This document shows positions 35,014 to 44,053 of a stretch of DNA of 64,000 nt, one piece after another. Position 1 is the first letter of the stretch. Every line of letters starts with the position of its first letter. Origin of the DNA: Candidatus Avelusimicrobium intestinale (GTDB lineage Bacteria > Elusimicrobiota > Elusimicrobia > Elusimicrobiales > Elusimicrobiaceae); assembly GCA_902765225.1 (NCBI GenBank), contig CACWYV010000004.1, positions 1-64,000 of the forward strand, in the 5' to 3' direction. Below the pieces are notes generated by a model that saw only the letters and a list, made by a program, of their open reading frames with translations, had not been told where the DNA came from and made no database searches. The position numbers and the translations under genes are program-made.

Positions 35014-36541
35014 TACTGTGCATATTGATTTGGCGCACCTACTGGCAGAAACAGTGCCGCAGGCCTATTATGTGGGCGGCATTGTGCGTAGCAGTCTTCT
35101 TAAGCGCGAATCTACCGATATTGATCTTACCTTGCCGCCGGCCGATGTAAAACCGGCCGCGTTGGCTTTGGCAAAAAAACTCAACGCCGCTGTATTTGAG
35201 ATGGATGCCGAATTTGGGGTATGGCGGTTGGTTACCCGTCGTCATAATATCCAAATTGATTTAACTGCTTATCAGGGCCGGGATTTAAAGGCGGATTTGT
35301 TACGCCGGGATTTTGCGTTTAATGCGCTGGCCTATCCGGTAACTGCTTGCCCGCATATACAAATTCGTCCGCAAAAAAATGGGAATGCTTGCGTGTTGTT
35401 GCAACGGTTACAAATAGATAAAATTATGGATGTTACGGGGGGGTTGGCCGACGTAAAAAATAAAATTATCCGTCCCACCCATTTAACGGTGTTTGAAGAG
35501 GACCCTCTGCGTATGTTGCGGGCGTTCCGTTCGGCGGCGGAATTAAATTTTGCCATTGCTCCGGCCACGCTTTCCTTAATCCAAAAAAATGCTGCGTTGA
35601 TTTCTCAACCTGCGGGGGAGCGTATCCGCGAGGAATTGGTTCGTTTGTTTACTACTTCCCGCGCTTATGAAAATTTGCTTTTGATGGATGCGTGTGGATT
35701 GCTGACGGCTTTGTTCCCGGAGTTAGAGCCGCAGCGTTCTTGTGCCGAGGTGTATTACGGAAAAGGGGGGGTGCTGAAACATACGTTACTCGTATTTAAG
35801 CGGATGGAGTATTTGTTAGAGCACGTGGACAAAGCTTTCCCTAAATATGCCCGTAAATTGGCCGATATGTGTGCACAAAAACCGCTACTTAAAATGGCGG
35901 CCTTACTACATGATGTGGCTAAACCGTCCACGGCAAAGATGAAGGACGGACGGTTACGGTTTTTCTATCACGAACAGCGAGGGGCTTCTATGGCCCGCCA
36001 AATATTATACCGGCTGCATTACAGCCGCAGCGAAATTCGGTTGATTTGTGCCATGATTGGGGAACATTTGCGCCCCAGTAACTTAGCCAGCAATGATTTT
36101 TTAACCGATAAAGGAGCCTATCATTTTTTCCGCGATTTGGGGGATGCTGCCGTCGCATTGTTATTGTTATGCTGGGCCGATTATACCAGTTATGTAACGG
36201 ATGCCCAGCTGCGGCGCATTTTGCCCCACAGTGCCGACCCTATGATGAGTTTGGCTCAGGCACAACGTAAACCTTGTACGGGGAAAACGTTACGTCATTT
36301 ACAGGTGCTGACGCAATTGTTCCGTAAATTTTTTGAACACCCACGGGTCGTGCGGCCTTCCCGAGTGATTACGGGGCGGGATATTATGGAAACGTTCCGG
36401 TTACCTTCTTCCCCGTTGATTGGGGAACTTTTAGAAGCTGTTTCGGTCGCCCAAGTGGAAGGGAAAGTGCAGGACAAGCGCGAGGCATTGGCGTTGGTGC
36501 GCTCTTTGGTTGCCCACCGGGAAACCCCGTGTAAAAAATAG
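35006..36541 (+). CDS. cca: CCA-adding tRNA nucleotidyltransferase with HD domain
   Basis: This 511-residue protein starts at TTG (35006), chosen because GGAGGA lies 7 nt upstream and the protein then begins just ahead of the family core. The nucleotidyltransferase head has YYVGGIVRSSLLKRESTDID and LRRDFAFNALAY; the neck has DPLRMLRAFRSAAEL and PAGERIREEL; the C-terminal HD domain has AALLHDVAKPSTAKM and RRLR-like helices. It adds or repairs the 3' CCA of tRNAs. The next gene is a tRNA lacking encoded CCA. The start overlaps the ligase stop by 8 nt. Confidence 0.92.
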   Translation: MTDTVHIDLAHLLAETVPQAYYVGGIVRSSLLKRESTDIDLTLPPADVKPAALALAKKLNAAVFEMDAEFGVWRLVTRRHNIQIDLTAYQGRDLKADLLRRDFAFNALAYPVTACPHIQIRPQKNGNACVLLQRLQIDKIMDVTGGLADVKNKIIRPTHLTVFEEDPLRMLRAFRSAAELNFAIAPATLSLIQKNAALISQPAGERIREELVRLFTTSRAYENLLLMDACGLLTALFPELEPQRSCAEVYYGKGGVLKHTLLVFKRMEYLLEHVDKAFPKYARKLADMCAQKPLLKMAALLHDVAKPSTAKMKDGRLRFFYHEQRGASMARQILYRLHYSRSEIRLICAMIGEHLRPSNLASNDFLTDKGAYHFFRDLGDAAVALLLLCWADYTSYVTDAQLRRILPHSADPMMSLAQAQRKPCTGKTLRHLQVLTQLFRKFFEHPRVVRPSRVITGRDIMETFRLPSSPLIGELLEAVSVAQVEGKVQDKREALALVRSLVAHRETPCKK

Positions 36542-36570
36542 TTGTGTACGGACGTAAACTTTGCTAAAAT
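36542..36570 (+). promoter_or_regulatory. Promoter of tRNA-Gly
   Basis: TTGTGT (36542-36547), a 17-nt spacer and TAAAAT (36565-36570) preceded by TGC. The -35 begins immediately after the cca stop codon, and transcription would start about 23 nt before the tRNA. Confidence 0.75.
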
Positions 36571-36599
36571 AAATAATAAGATTTGTACGCAGACGTAAT

Positions 36600-36670
36600 G
36601 CGGGCGTGGTTCAATGGTAGAATGGAAGCTTCCCAAGCTTTAGACGAGGGTTCGATTCCCTTCGCCCGCT
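36600..36670 (+). tRNA. tRNA-Gly (anticodon CCC)
   Basis: All four arms fold: acceptor GCGGGCG/CGCCCGC, D stem GTTC/GAAT, anticodon stem GAAGC/GCTTT with loop TTCCCAA (anticodon CCC at 36632-36634), variable loop AGAC, T stem GAGGG/CCCTT with TTCGATT, and discriminator T. The length is 71 nt. The 3' CCA is not encoded (TTT follows), matching the adjacent cca gene. It reads GGG codons. Confidence 0.95.
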
Positions 36671-36687
36671 TTTTCATCAGGATAATT

Positions 36688-37284
36688 ATGGAAAACGAAA
36701 ACCTGGATTTAGATGTAAAGCCCGTCGGTAATAAAGATTTGTGGCTTTTCTTGATTTTAGTGGACGTACTGCTTATGTGCGTGCTTGGTTTTTTTATTTA
36801 CCGGCAAGTAGGGGATAGTTTGTTCCGTCCGGCGGTGGAATTGGCCCAAACGACGGCCGAGCAACAACCGCAACCGACCGAATTACCGGCCGTGGAAAAG
36901 GAAGAAACTGTGGCCGCACCGGAAGTGCTTCCGGCGAAGGAAGAAACTCCTGCAGCGGCACCCGTTGAGGAAAAAGCGGCTGAGCCGGAAAAATCTGCCA
37001 AACAGGATAAACCCGCCAAACAAAGCGTATTTGTAGGTGTAAACCCCAAGAGTCAGTACCGCCGGGTCAAATTCCGTTGGTACGGTGAAGGGAAAAAAGT
37101 GGAGATTGTGAGCGGGTTTACCATGTCTAAACCCCAACCGCTTAAAAAGAAAGACGGATATTGGGAAACCACACTTTCCATTCTGCCCGGTACATATAAG
37201 TTTCTGTACGTCATAGATGGTGTCAAAGTGACTGATCCGTACAGCCCGCAGCAAGGTGGCCGTTCTGTATTGGAAATTAAATAG
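36688..37284 (+). CDS. Membrane-anchored protein with CBM48/AMPK glycogen-binding-like domain
   Basis: This 198-residue protein has an N-terminal cytoplasmic stretch, one transmembrane helix (LWLFLILVDVLLMCVLGFFI), an acidic Pro/Glu/Ala-rich linker (about 55-110) and a C-terminal immunoglobulin-like domain (about 112-198). The last domain has YRRVKFRWYGEGKKVEIVSG and the ending YWETTLSILPGTYKFLYVIDG plus VTDPYSP, the typical early-set/CBM48 pattern of AMPK-beta and isoamylases. The function is unknown. It begins 17 nt after the tRNA and has no visible promoter of its own, so it is probably co-transcribed with tRNA-Gly. RBS is AGGATAATT. Confidence 0.8.
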   Translation: MENENLDLDVKPVGNKDLWLFLILVDVLLMCVLGFFIYRQVGDSLFRPAVELAQTTAEQQPQPTELPAVEKEETVAAPEVLPAKEETPAAAPVEEKAAEPEKSAKQDKPAKQSVFVGVNPKSQYRRVKFRWYGEGKKVEIVSGFTMSKPQPLKKKDGYWETTLSILPGTYKFLYVIDGVKVTDPYSPQQGGRSVLEIK

Positions 37285-37303
37285 ATATTAATGATTGGCA
37301 AGT

Positions 37304-37340
37304 AAAAAGTCCGGACCGCTTACTGCGGTCCGGACTTTTT
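37304..37340. terminator. Bidirectional terminator between the CBM48 gene and proS
   Basis: A 16-bp perfect inverted repeat AAAAAGTCCGGACCGC / GCGGTCCGGACTTTTT with a 5-nt loop serves both converging transcripts. Confidence 0.92.
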
Positions 37341-37354
37341 GTGCGTTCATAATT

Positions 37355-39079
37355 TTAGGAACGGATCTGTGTTAGCAATTGTTCTACGGCTGTGTCCAAC
37401 TGCCAGCGGGAAGCATCTTTTTCCCGTCGGTTTTTATATTCACATTGGCCGTCTTTAACCGTCCGGCTGCTAACAACCAACCGGTGCGGTAAACCGATAA
37501 GGTCCATGTCTTTGAATTTTACTCCGGGGCGTTCATCCCGGTCATCCAGTAGGACAGAAACTCCGGCCTGTTCCAGTTGGGTGCAAATTTCGTCCGTGTG
37601 TTTCTTTACTTCCGGGTTGGAATCGTAGTCAATAGCCACCAGGGCCACATCAAAAGGCGCCAACGGAGCGGGCCAAATGATGCCGTTTTCGTCGTGCGAT
37701 TGCTCTATGGCGGCTGCCACCACGCGGCTGATTCCAATGCCGTAACATCCCATAATCATGGGTTGGGATTTTTGATTTTCGTCCAAGAACGTGGCGTTCA
37801 TGGCGGCAGAATATTTAGTACCCAGTTTGAAAACGTGTCCCGTTTCAATGCCACGTTTAAACGTGAACGGGGCTGCGCATTTGGCGCATTTGTCGGCAGC
37901 GGAGGCCATTTTTAAATCGGCGTATACATCTACCTGAATATCACGCCGGGGCGTAATATTCATCATGTGTACGTCTTTTTCGTTTCCGCCGGCAACCCCG
38001 TTGATAATATTCTTGACGTAATTATCGGCGTAGATTTTTACACCGGGGTTTTTTTCTTTGAGCCCTTGGGCGCCGGCAAAACCTACGGGGGAGCCGGTGA
38101 CTTGCGTATAAACTTCCTCGCTGGCTTTGGTCAGTTCGTTGCACTTCAAAAGGGCTTTTAACTTAAATTCATTGAGTTCGTGATCCCCGCGAACAAGGGC
38201 TATCACGGGGGTACCATCGGCCGTAAATACCAATAATTTGATTAGTTTTTCTGTCGGAACGCCTAAGAGTTGCGCCACGTCTTCCACGCTATGAGCGTTG
38301 GGGGTGGCGCGTTTTTCGGGCGCTTTCAAATCGGCCGGATTGATTTTTGCCTCGGCGGGGGGTTGTATTTCGGCTTTTTCGGTATTGGCCGCATAGCCGC
38401 AGGCGGGGCAAATCGCGATGGTATCTTCCCCGGTGTCAGCCAGAACCATAAACTCGTGGGAGAAATTTCCGCCGATAGACCCGGTATCGGCTTCCACGGC
38501 GGCAAACGCAAAACCGCAACGGGTAAAAATCCGTTGGTAGGCGTCATACATTTTTTGATACCAGGCAGAGGCATCTTGGTCGGTAGCGGAAAAGGAATAG
38601 GCATCTTTCATGTAAAATTCTCGTGCGCGCATCACGCCAAAGCGGGGGCGAATTTCGTCGCGGAATTTGGTGCCGAATTGATACAAACAAACCGGTAGTT
38701 GTTTGTAAGAAGATATATCTTTGCGCACAAGGTCCGTGATGACTTCCTCGGCGGTGGGAGCAATGCAAAATTCGGCTTCTTTACGGTCGGCAAAGCGTAA
38801 CAGTTCCTTGCCGTAGAAGGTCCAGCGTCCGCTTTCTTGCCACAATTCTTTGGGTTGGACGACGGGTAGCCATACTTCGCACGCACCGGCTTTATTCATT
38901 TCCTCGCGTACGATATTTTCTACTTTTTTAAGTACACGCAACCCTAAAGGTAGCCATTCGTATAGGCCGCTGGCGAGTTTGCGAATAAGCCCTGCGCGTA
39001 TCATGAGTTTAGCCGACAGGGTATCGGCGTCTTTTGGTGCTTCTTTAAGTGTAGGGATATAGTATTGTGATAATTTCAT
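37355..39079 (-). CDS. proS: Prolyl-tRNA synthetase (bacterial type with editing insert)
   Basis: This 574-residue class II synthetase has IRAGLIRKLASGLYEWLPLG, motif 2 FGTKFRDEIRPRFGVMRARE, and a YbaK-like editing insert (about 240-390: LLGVPTEKLIKLLVF, LVRGDHELNEFKLKAL). Motif 3 is CYGIGISRVVAA, and the anticodon-binding domain ends the protein. The insert removes Ala mischarged onto tRNA-Pro. It is the last gene of the cdsA-dxr-rseP-ispG-proS unit, 9 nt after ispG. Confidence 0.97.
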   Translation of the reverse strand: MKLSQYYIPTLKEAPKDADTLSAKLMIRAGLIRKLASGLYEWLPLGLRVLKKVENIVREEMNKAGACEVWLPVVQPKELWQESGRWTFYGKELLRFADRKEAEFCIAPTAEEVITDLVRKDISSYKQLPVCLYQFGTKFRDEIRPRFGVMRAREFYMKDAYSFSATDQDASAWYQKMYDAYQRIFTRCGFAFAAVEADTGSIGGNFSHEFMVLADTGEDTIAICPACGYAANTEKAEIQPPAEAKINPADLKAPEKRATPNAHSVEDVAQLLGVPTEKLIKLLVFTADGTPVIALVRGDHELNEFKLKALLKCNELTKASEEVYTQVTGSPVGFAGAQGLKEKNPGVKIYADNYVKNIINGVAGGNEKDVHMMNITPRRDIQVDVYADLKMASAADKCAKCAAPFTFKRGIETGHVFKLGTKYSAAMNATFLDENQKSQPMIMGCYGIGISRVVAAAIEQSHDENGIIWPAPLAPFDVALVAIDYDSNPEVKKHTDEICTQLEQAGVSVLLDDRDERPGVKFKDMDLIGLPHRLVVSSRTVKDGQCEYKNRREKDASRWQLDTAVEQLLTQIRS

Positions 39080-39088
39080 AATTCGTCC

Positions 39089-40171
39089 TTATTTCTTCCA
39101 GGTGTTAATTTTATCAATCAAAAAATCTAACCATTTTTCTTGCGGGAGTTTGAACATGGTTTGTCCGTGTTCAAAATACAATCCCTCGCCTTTGCCGCCG
39201 GCAATGCCAAAATCCGCATCGCGTGCCTCGCCAGGGCCATTTACCACGCACCCCATGACGGCAATTTTTAGTCCGGTAGCTTTTTCGCGTAAGGCGCGGT
39301 CGGCATATATCTTTTCTTCCAGGGCGTGTACGGTACCCGTCACATCCACTTGCGTGCGGCCGCATGTGGGGCAAGAAATTAAGTTGGGGCCGTATTCGCG
39401 TAACCCCAGAGCTTTTAAAATTTCGTAAGCGGTGCGTACTTGGACCCGCGGGTCTTCTGTCAGCGATACGCGAATCGTGGCTCCGATTCCTTTTTGAAGT
39501 AACGTACCCAACGCTACCGCGCTTTTGACGGTTCCGCTTAAAAAACTGCCGGCTTCGGTTAGCCCAAGGTGTAGCGGGATATCACTTTGCCGGGCGAATA
39601 ATTCGTTAGCAAGCACGGTGCGTTTGAAATGGTCAGACTTTAACGAAACAACTACCTGTTTAAAGTTTAATTGTTCTAAAATATTGGCTTGTTCCAGAGC
39701 CTCGTTGACCATAATCTCGGCCCATTTTTCGTCGGTCAGTTCCATGCGGCCCTGTACTTGCTTTAAATATTTCACGCTACCGGCATTAACGCCGATACGC
39801 AAAGCAACGCCGTGATCGGCCGCGGCACGGACGACCTCTTTGGTGTTTTCCACCGCACCGATATTGCCGGGATTGATGCGTACTTTGTCCACGCCTTGTT
39901 TGATAGCTTCCAAGGCCAATTTGTAGTCAAAATGAATATCCGCTACCAGGGGGGAATGAATACGCTTTTTTATCTCGCCAATCGCTTGGGCGGCTTGCAT
40001 ATCGGGTACGGCCACGCGGTTGATTTCACAACCGGCTTCTTCCAGTGCACAAATTTGGGCGGCTGTTTTTATAGCGTCGCGGGTATCGGTGTTACACATG
40101 CTCTGCACGCGTACCGGATGACCGGTACCTAAGGTGTAAGGTCCTACTTGAACAGTTCTAGTCTTGTACAT
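39089..40171 (-). CDS. ispG: 4-hydroxy-3-methylbut-2-enyl diphosphate synthase
   Basis: This 360-residue protein catalyses the reductive step from MEcPP to HMBPP in the MEP isoprenoid pathway. A TIM-barrel half (VQSMCNTDTRDAIKTAAQI, LVADIHFDYKLALEAIKQG, RINPGNIG) is followed by the Fe-S domain with Cys in ISCPTCGRT and MGCVVNGPGEARDADFGIAG. The RBS GCGAGGTGAACC precedes ATG 40171, which overlaps the rseP end by 14 nt. Confidence 0.97.
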   Translation of the reverse strand: MYKTRTVQVGPYTLGTGHPVRVQSMCNTDTRDAIKTAAQICALEEAGCEINRVAVPDMQAAQAIGEIKKRIHSPLVADIHFDYKLALEAIKQGVDKVRINPGNIGAVENTKEVVRAAADHGVALRIGVNAGSVKYLKQVQGRMELTDEKWAEIMVNEALEQANILEQLNFKQVVVSLKSDHFKRTVLANELFARQSDIPLHLGLTEAGSFLSGTVKSAVALGTLLQKGIGATIRVSLTEDPRVQVRTAYEILKALGLREYGPNLISCPTCGRTQVDVTGTVHALEEKIYADRALREKATGLKIAVMGCVVNGPGEARDADFGIAGGKGEGLYFEHGQTMFKLPQEKWLDFLIDKINTWKK

Positions 40172-41276
40172 GGTTCACCTCGCCAGAATCGGTTTTTGGG
40201 GCGGCCGGGGACGACGCGGCGGGCCGAGCAAAGAAAATACGTTTGACATCCGAATAAGAGGCATACAGCACTAGCGCAATGAGTAGGTATAATCCTATAT
40301 TCACCGCCACGTTGAGCGTCTTTTCCGTCGGTAATTTGCGGGTAATTCCTTCTCCTAAAAACACAAGGGCGTAACCGCCGTCTAACACGGGAATAGGGAA
40401 CAGATTGAACATTCCTACCGCTACCGATAGTAACCCAATAAGAAAAATGAAATCCAGTAGGCCGCGGTGTGCCGCCTGATGAATAATATTGACAATCCCA
40501 ATAGGGCCTGCCAAATCGGGGGCTTTCTTTTGGCGGAAACTTTGCCCGATAGATTTGAAAGAAAGGGCCGTCCAATAATAGCATTGTTGCAATCCATAAC
40601 CGGCGGCTTGTAATAGGGATACGGAACGGAAAACCGGTTGGACGGTAATACCTAAAATAGTGGGATGTTGGGGATTAAAATCTTTATCCCGGACCACGAC
40701 ATTTTCTTCTTCATCACCGTGCAGATAGGTGAGGGCTATATCGCCTTTGCGCTGGGACAACGCCTCGGACAGTTCCTTCCAATTGGAGATAGAGGTACCG
40801 TTGACACGGATAATGCGGTCCCCTTCTTGCAAGCCGATTTTTTGCGCAGGATAATTTTCGGCCACGGTTCCCACGACGGGCGGTAAGCGTACGGGATTGG
40901 TTTCCGCTACCCCGCTGATGTAAGCAATAATACTGAAAATTACTGCGGCCAACAGGTAGTTAAACACCGCTCCGTTTACCACCATAAAGAATTTGGCATA
41001 CCACTTTTTGGCGGCAAATTCGTAGGGTTTGGGCGGTTCTTGCGCATTTTGTGGGTGGAACATGGGGCCGGCCGGCTCTACAAATCCGCCAAACGGAATG
41101 GCACGGAGTTGGTAGTCCGTATCACCCATTTTTTTGTGCCACAAAATTTTGCCAAATCCAAACGAAAATTCGTTAACCCGGATCCCGGTCAGCCGGCAAG
41201 CCAGGTAGTGGCCGAACTCGTGCACAATAATGATTGGACTGAGAACAACTAAAACAGCAAAAATAGAAAGCAACAT
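40158..41276 (-). CDS. rseP: RseP-type site-2 intramembrane zinc metalloprotease
   Basis: This 372-residue protein has the zinc motif HEFGH at 19-23 in the first helix and FSFGFGKILWHKK. A single PDZ domain (about 130-200: VAENYPAQKIGLQEGDRIIRVNG) is followed by the C-terminal membrane motif NLFPIPVLDGGYALVF with the third zinc ligand. It cuts membrane-anchored regulators such as anti-sigma factors. The start at 41276 (after TTTAGGAGAAACT) gives the normal N-terminus. It lies next to dxr and cdsA, a common order. Confidence 0.95.
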   Translation of the reverse strand: MLLSIFAVLVVLSPIIIVHEFGHYLACRLTGIRVNEFSFGFGKILWHKKMGDTDYQLRAIPFGGFVEPAGPMFHPQNAQEPPKPYEFAAKKWYAKFFMVVNGAVFNYLLAAVIFSIIAYISGVAETNPVRLPPVVGTVAENYPAQKIGLQEGDRIIRVNGTSISNWKELSEALSQRKGDIALTYLHGDEEENVVVRDKDFNPQHPTILGITVQPVFRSVSLLQAAGYGLQQCYYWTALSFKSIGQSFRQKKAPDLAGPIGIVNIIHQAAHRGLLDFIFLIGLLSVAVGMFNLFPIPVLDGGYALVFLGEGITRKLPTEKTLNVAVNIGLYLLIALVLYASYSDVKRIFFARPAASSPAAPKTDSGEVNHVQD

Positions 41277-41284
41277 AGTTTCTC

Positions 41285-42484
41285 CTAAATCACGGCGGTA
41301 CGGTATGATTTTTCCTGCAGGCAGGCTTCGGCCGTTTCCCGGGCCCAACGGTCGGCTTCCAACGCTTGGTTGAGTGTCGCATTACCGGGCGTTTGCGGGG
41401 CGGCCTTTAACACCGTATACACCAATTTGGCGATATCGGTAAATTTAATTTTTCCATCCAAAAAAGCAGATACAGCTACTTCGTCGGCGGCACTGAGTAC
41501 CGCCGGAAAAATGCCTCCCTGCCGGGCGGCGGCCAGCGCAAGCTCCAAACACGGGAAACGGTCCAAATCCGGGGCAGAAAAATCCAGTTTGGCGGTTTCA
41601 AATAAATTTAATTTTTTGACGGGGCTGGGCATTCGCTTGGGATATGTAATGGCATACTGGATCGGCACGCGCATATCCGGTTCGCCCAGTTGTGCCAGAA
41701 TGGCTCCGTCGTAAAACTCAACGGCCGAATGCACAATGGATTGCGGGTGAATAACAATTTGCACTTTATCTTCGGGCAAATTGAATAAGTTCATAATCTC
41801 AATGGATTCAAAACCTTTATTCATCAGGGTAGCGGAGTCCACGGTGATCTTTTTGCCCATTTTCCAACGCGGGTGGTGCAGGGCTTCCTCCGCAGTGACG
41901 GAAGATAAAGAGCCCTTCCGTTTAGCAAAAGGTCCGCCGGATGCTGTTAAAAACACTTTAGAAATGGTGTCCGAGCGTTGGGAATAACTGTGGGTATCCG
42001 CCACGCCGGCCAGACATTGGAAAATGGCAGACGGTTCGCTATCTACGGGAATAATGGCGGCTTTCCAGCGTTCGCATTCCTGCATCAACGTTTTACCGGC
42101 CATGACCATGGGTTCTTTGTTGGCCAGGGCGATTGTTTTGCCTACTTTAATGGCGGCCACCAGGGGTTGAAACCCAACGGCTCCTACCACACCGTTTATT
42201 ACTAAGTCGGCAGTTGGCAACGAAGCCATGAAACATAAACTGTCTATTTCCGGAGGTAAAAGCCGGGTGGAAGCAGGGATTTGGTCTTTGATTTTTTGGT
42301 AGCTCTCCGGGTCTAACACCGCCGCAAAACGCGGTTGAAAAGTGTGAATTTGTTGCAGAAAAAGGTCGGTGTTGCGGTTTGCTGACAAACCTAACACTTT
42401 GTAATCCGGGCCCAACCGGGCGATTACGTCTAACGAAGAGGTACCGATAGAGCCGGTGGAACCTAATATAACAATATTCTTCAT
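41285..42484 (-). CDS. dxr: 1-deoxy-D-xylulose 5-phosphate reductoisomerase
   Basis: This 399-residue protein carries out the first committed MEP pathway step. It has the NADPH-binding start IVILGSTGSIGTSSLDVI, LANKEPMVMAGK, the metal/substrate motif VDSEPSAIFQCL, LTASGGPF, and MNKGFESIEIMNLF. Its start overlaps the cdsA stop (ATGA type). Together with ispG in the same unit it indicates the MEP route of isoprenoid synthesis. Confidence 0.97.
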   Translation of the reverse strand: MKNIVILGSTGSIGTSSLDVIARLGPDYKVLGLSANRNTDLFLQQIHTFQPRFAAVLDPESYQKIKDQIPASTRLLPPEIDSLCFMASLPTADLVINGVVGAVGFQPLVAAIKVGKTIALANKEPMVMAGKTLMQECERWKAAIIPVDSEPSAIFQCLAGVADTHSYSQRSDTISKVFLTASGGPFAKRKGSLSSVTAEEALHHPRWKMGKKITVDSATLMNKGFESIEIMNLFNLPEDKVQIVIHPQSIVHSAVEFYDGAILAQLGEPDMRVPIQYAITYPKRMPSPVKKLNLFETAKLDFSAPDLDRFPCLELALAAARQGGIFPAVLSAADEVAVSAFLDGKIKFTDIAKLVYTVLKAAPQTPGNATLNQALEADRWARETAEACLQEKSYRTAVI

Positions 42485-43296
42485 AGTGTATATAAAACCA
42501 CGTAGTAAAATAACGGAGCTAACAGTAAATAAGAATCAAAGCGGTCCAAAAATCCGCCGTGACCGGGTAGCAAATGGGAGGAATCTTTAACGCCTGCCGA
42601 TCGTTTGAGGACCGATTCCGCTAAATCGGATACCTGTCCGACGACCGCTACTAATAATCCAAGCCACAAGGCTTTTTGTACCGTAAAGCACTCGGACAGA
42701 AACAAGTGTTGCATAAGGGCTGCTGTCGCAACAGCCAATAAAGTTCCGCCGACGGCTCCTTCCCACGTTTTTTTAGGACTGACTTCGGGGTTTAATTTGT
42801 GCCGGCCGAAAAAACGGCCCGAAAAATAGGCCCCCGTGTCAGATACCCAAACGGTTACGATCATAAATAAAGTCAGGTATTCACCGTAGGTTGGGATATC
42901 ACGCAGATTAATGAGGTGTGCCAACGCCCACGGAATCATAAAAATACCCGTAAATGTATGACAGACGCGTTCCCACGATCGGCGTGGGGTAAGTACTTCT
43001 AACAGCAGTACGCCGCAGATGACGGTACTAATGGCAAAGGGATAAAGGTTATCGGGTAATTCGCTTTGCAGCGAGGTGCGCCCTAAAATTGCCACCGCCG
43101 CCATCAGTAATCCAAAAAGGAGTAGACTAACGGTGTGAATGGGTTTTTTACCGAGCGTCAATACCAAACTGTACTCATACAAGCACAGCAAAATTACACC
43201 GCCCACAAAGGCCATGTAAAAAATACCGCCGAAGTGGATAGCGGCTAAAATAAGGGGAATACCAATAACGGCTGTTAAAATACGAGATAGTAGCAT
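42481..43296 (-). CDS. cdsA: Phosphatidate cytidylyltransferase
   Basis: This 271-residue membrane protein has about seven helices and the CdsA signature VSDTGAYFSGRFFGRHKLNP followed by EVSPKKTWEGAVGG, and near the C-terminus SAGVKDSSHLLPGHGGFLDRFDS. It makes CDP-diacylglycerol for phospholipid synthesis. It is the first gene of the five-gene unit. A TAAAAT element lies 6 nt before its ATG and no Shine-Dalgarno sequence is present, so the operon mRNA is probably leaderless. Confidence 0.95.
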   Translation of the reverse strand: MLLSRILTAVIGIPLILAAIHFGGIFYMAFVGGVILLCLYEYSLVLTLGKKPIHTVSLLLFGLLMAAVAILGRTSLQSELPDNLYPFAISTVICGVLLLEVLTPRRSWERVCHTFTGIFMIPWALAHLINLRDIPTYGEYLTLFMIVTVWVSDTGAYFSGRFFGRHKLNPEVSPKKTWEGAVGGTLLAVATAALMQHLFLSECFTVQKALWLGLLVAVVGQVSDLAESVLKRSAGVKDSSHLLPGHGGFLDRFDSYLLLAPLFYYVVLYTL

Positions 43297-43302
43297 ACAG
43301 TT

Positions 43303-43308
43303 ATTTTA
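43303..43308 (-). promoter_or_regulatory. -10 element of cdsA, leaderless arrangement
   Basis: TAAAAT (minus strand) is 6 nt from the cdsA ATG. Confidence 0.55.
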
Positions 43309-43342
43309 CTAAATTTCCGTACGCGCGTGCAGGGGGAAAGAA

Positions 43343-44053
43343 TTAATTGCGGGTAGCTAATAAGCGTTGGATTTTAGGCGATCGTAATTCCCACAATGCA
43401 TTACGAGCGACCCAGCGGGCGGTTTTGTTTTCTTCGTAGAGGTCTAAAATATCGTTGGCACAGTTAATGGCATGGGGGGTTAAACGCGGATTTTTTTTGC
43501 CGATATTGCGTAGAGCCCAATTAACGGCTTTGTGTACCATGGGTCGCGGATCGGAAGCGTGAATTTTAATGAGCGGTAAAAAATGACAAAGGGCTTCATC
43601 TGACGTTTTAGCGCGCGGTACGGACAAGGCACAAAGAGTGGCAAAGCCGGCTCGGCGGGTAAATTCATCTTCGTTTTTAATCCATCGTTCGGCCAGTTGC
43701 AACGGATTTTTTACTTTGGAAAACAAATGTGTACAGCAAGCATCGCAAATGTCCCAAGAATTTAGGTCTTTTACCCAAGTGTTTAATTGGGTGCGTGTCA
43801 TGCGGGCCGGATCTGCCACCATGGCTGCTAAAATCCGCGCTTCATGAACACCCGTCTGCCATAGCGCATCCGCGAGGGGTTGATCGGGGCGGGATAAATG
43901 TTTGGCCAAAAGCCGTAATTGCGTAACCGGTGTCCCGACGGCAAACACGGTATTGATACCAAAACGCGTGGCCATTTGGGTTTTAAAACGGGGAGATGAC
44001 AATTTTTTGATTTGCGCCAAGATATCGTCGGCGTGTTGTTGGATATTATGCAT
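43343..44053 (-). CDS. DNA alkylation repair (AlkD-like HEAT-repeat) protein
   Basis: This 236-residue all-helical protein of the AlkD/AlkC glycosylase family has VGTPVTQLRLLAKHL, VHEARILAAMVAD, WDICDACCTHLF (cf. WD..D in the family), and the repeat MVHKAVNWALRNIGKKNP. AlkD excises alkylated bases without base flipping; activity here is inferred. ATG 44053 shares TGATG with the uppS stop and has GGAGG 7 nt upstream; a TTG one codon earlier is the alternative. Confidence 0.88.
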   Translation of the reverse strand: MHNIQQHADDILAQIKKLSSPRFKTQMATRFGINTVFAVGTPVTQLRLLAKHLSRPDQPLADALWQTGVHEARILAAMVADPARMTRTQLNTWVKDLNSWDICDACCTHLFSKVKNPLQLAERWIKNEDEFTRRAGFATLCALSVPRAKTSDEALCHFLPLIKIHASDPRPMVHKAVNWALRNIGKKNPRLTPHAINCANDILDLYEENKTARWVARNALWELRSPKIQRLLATRN

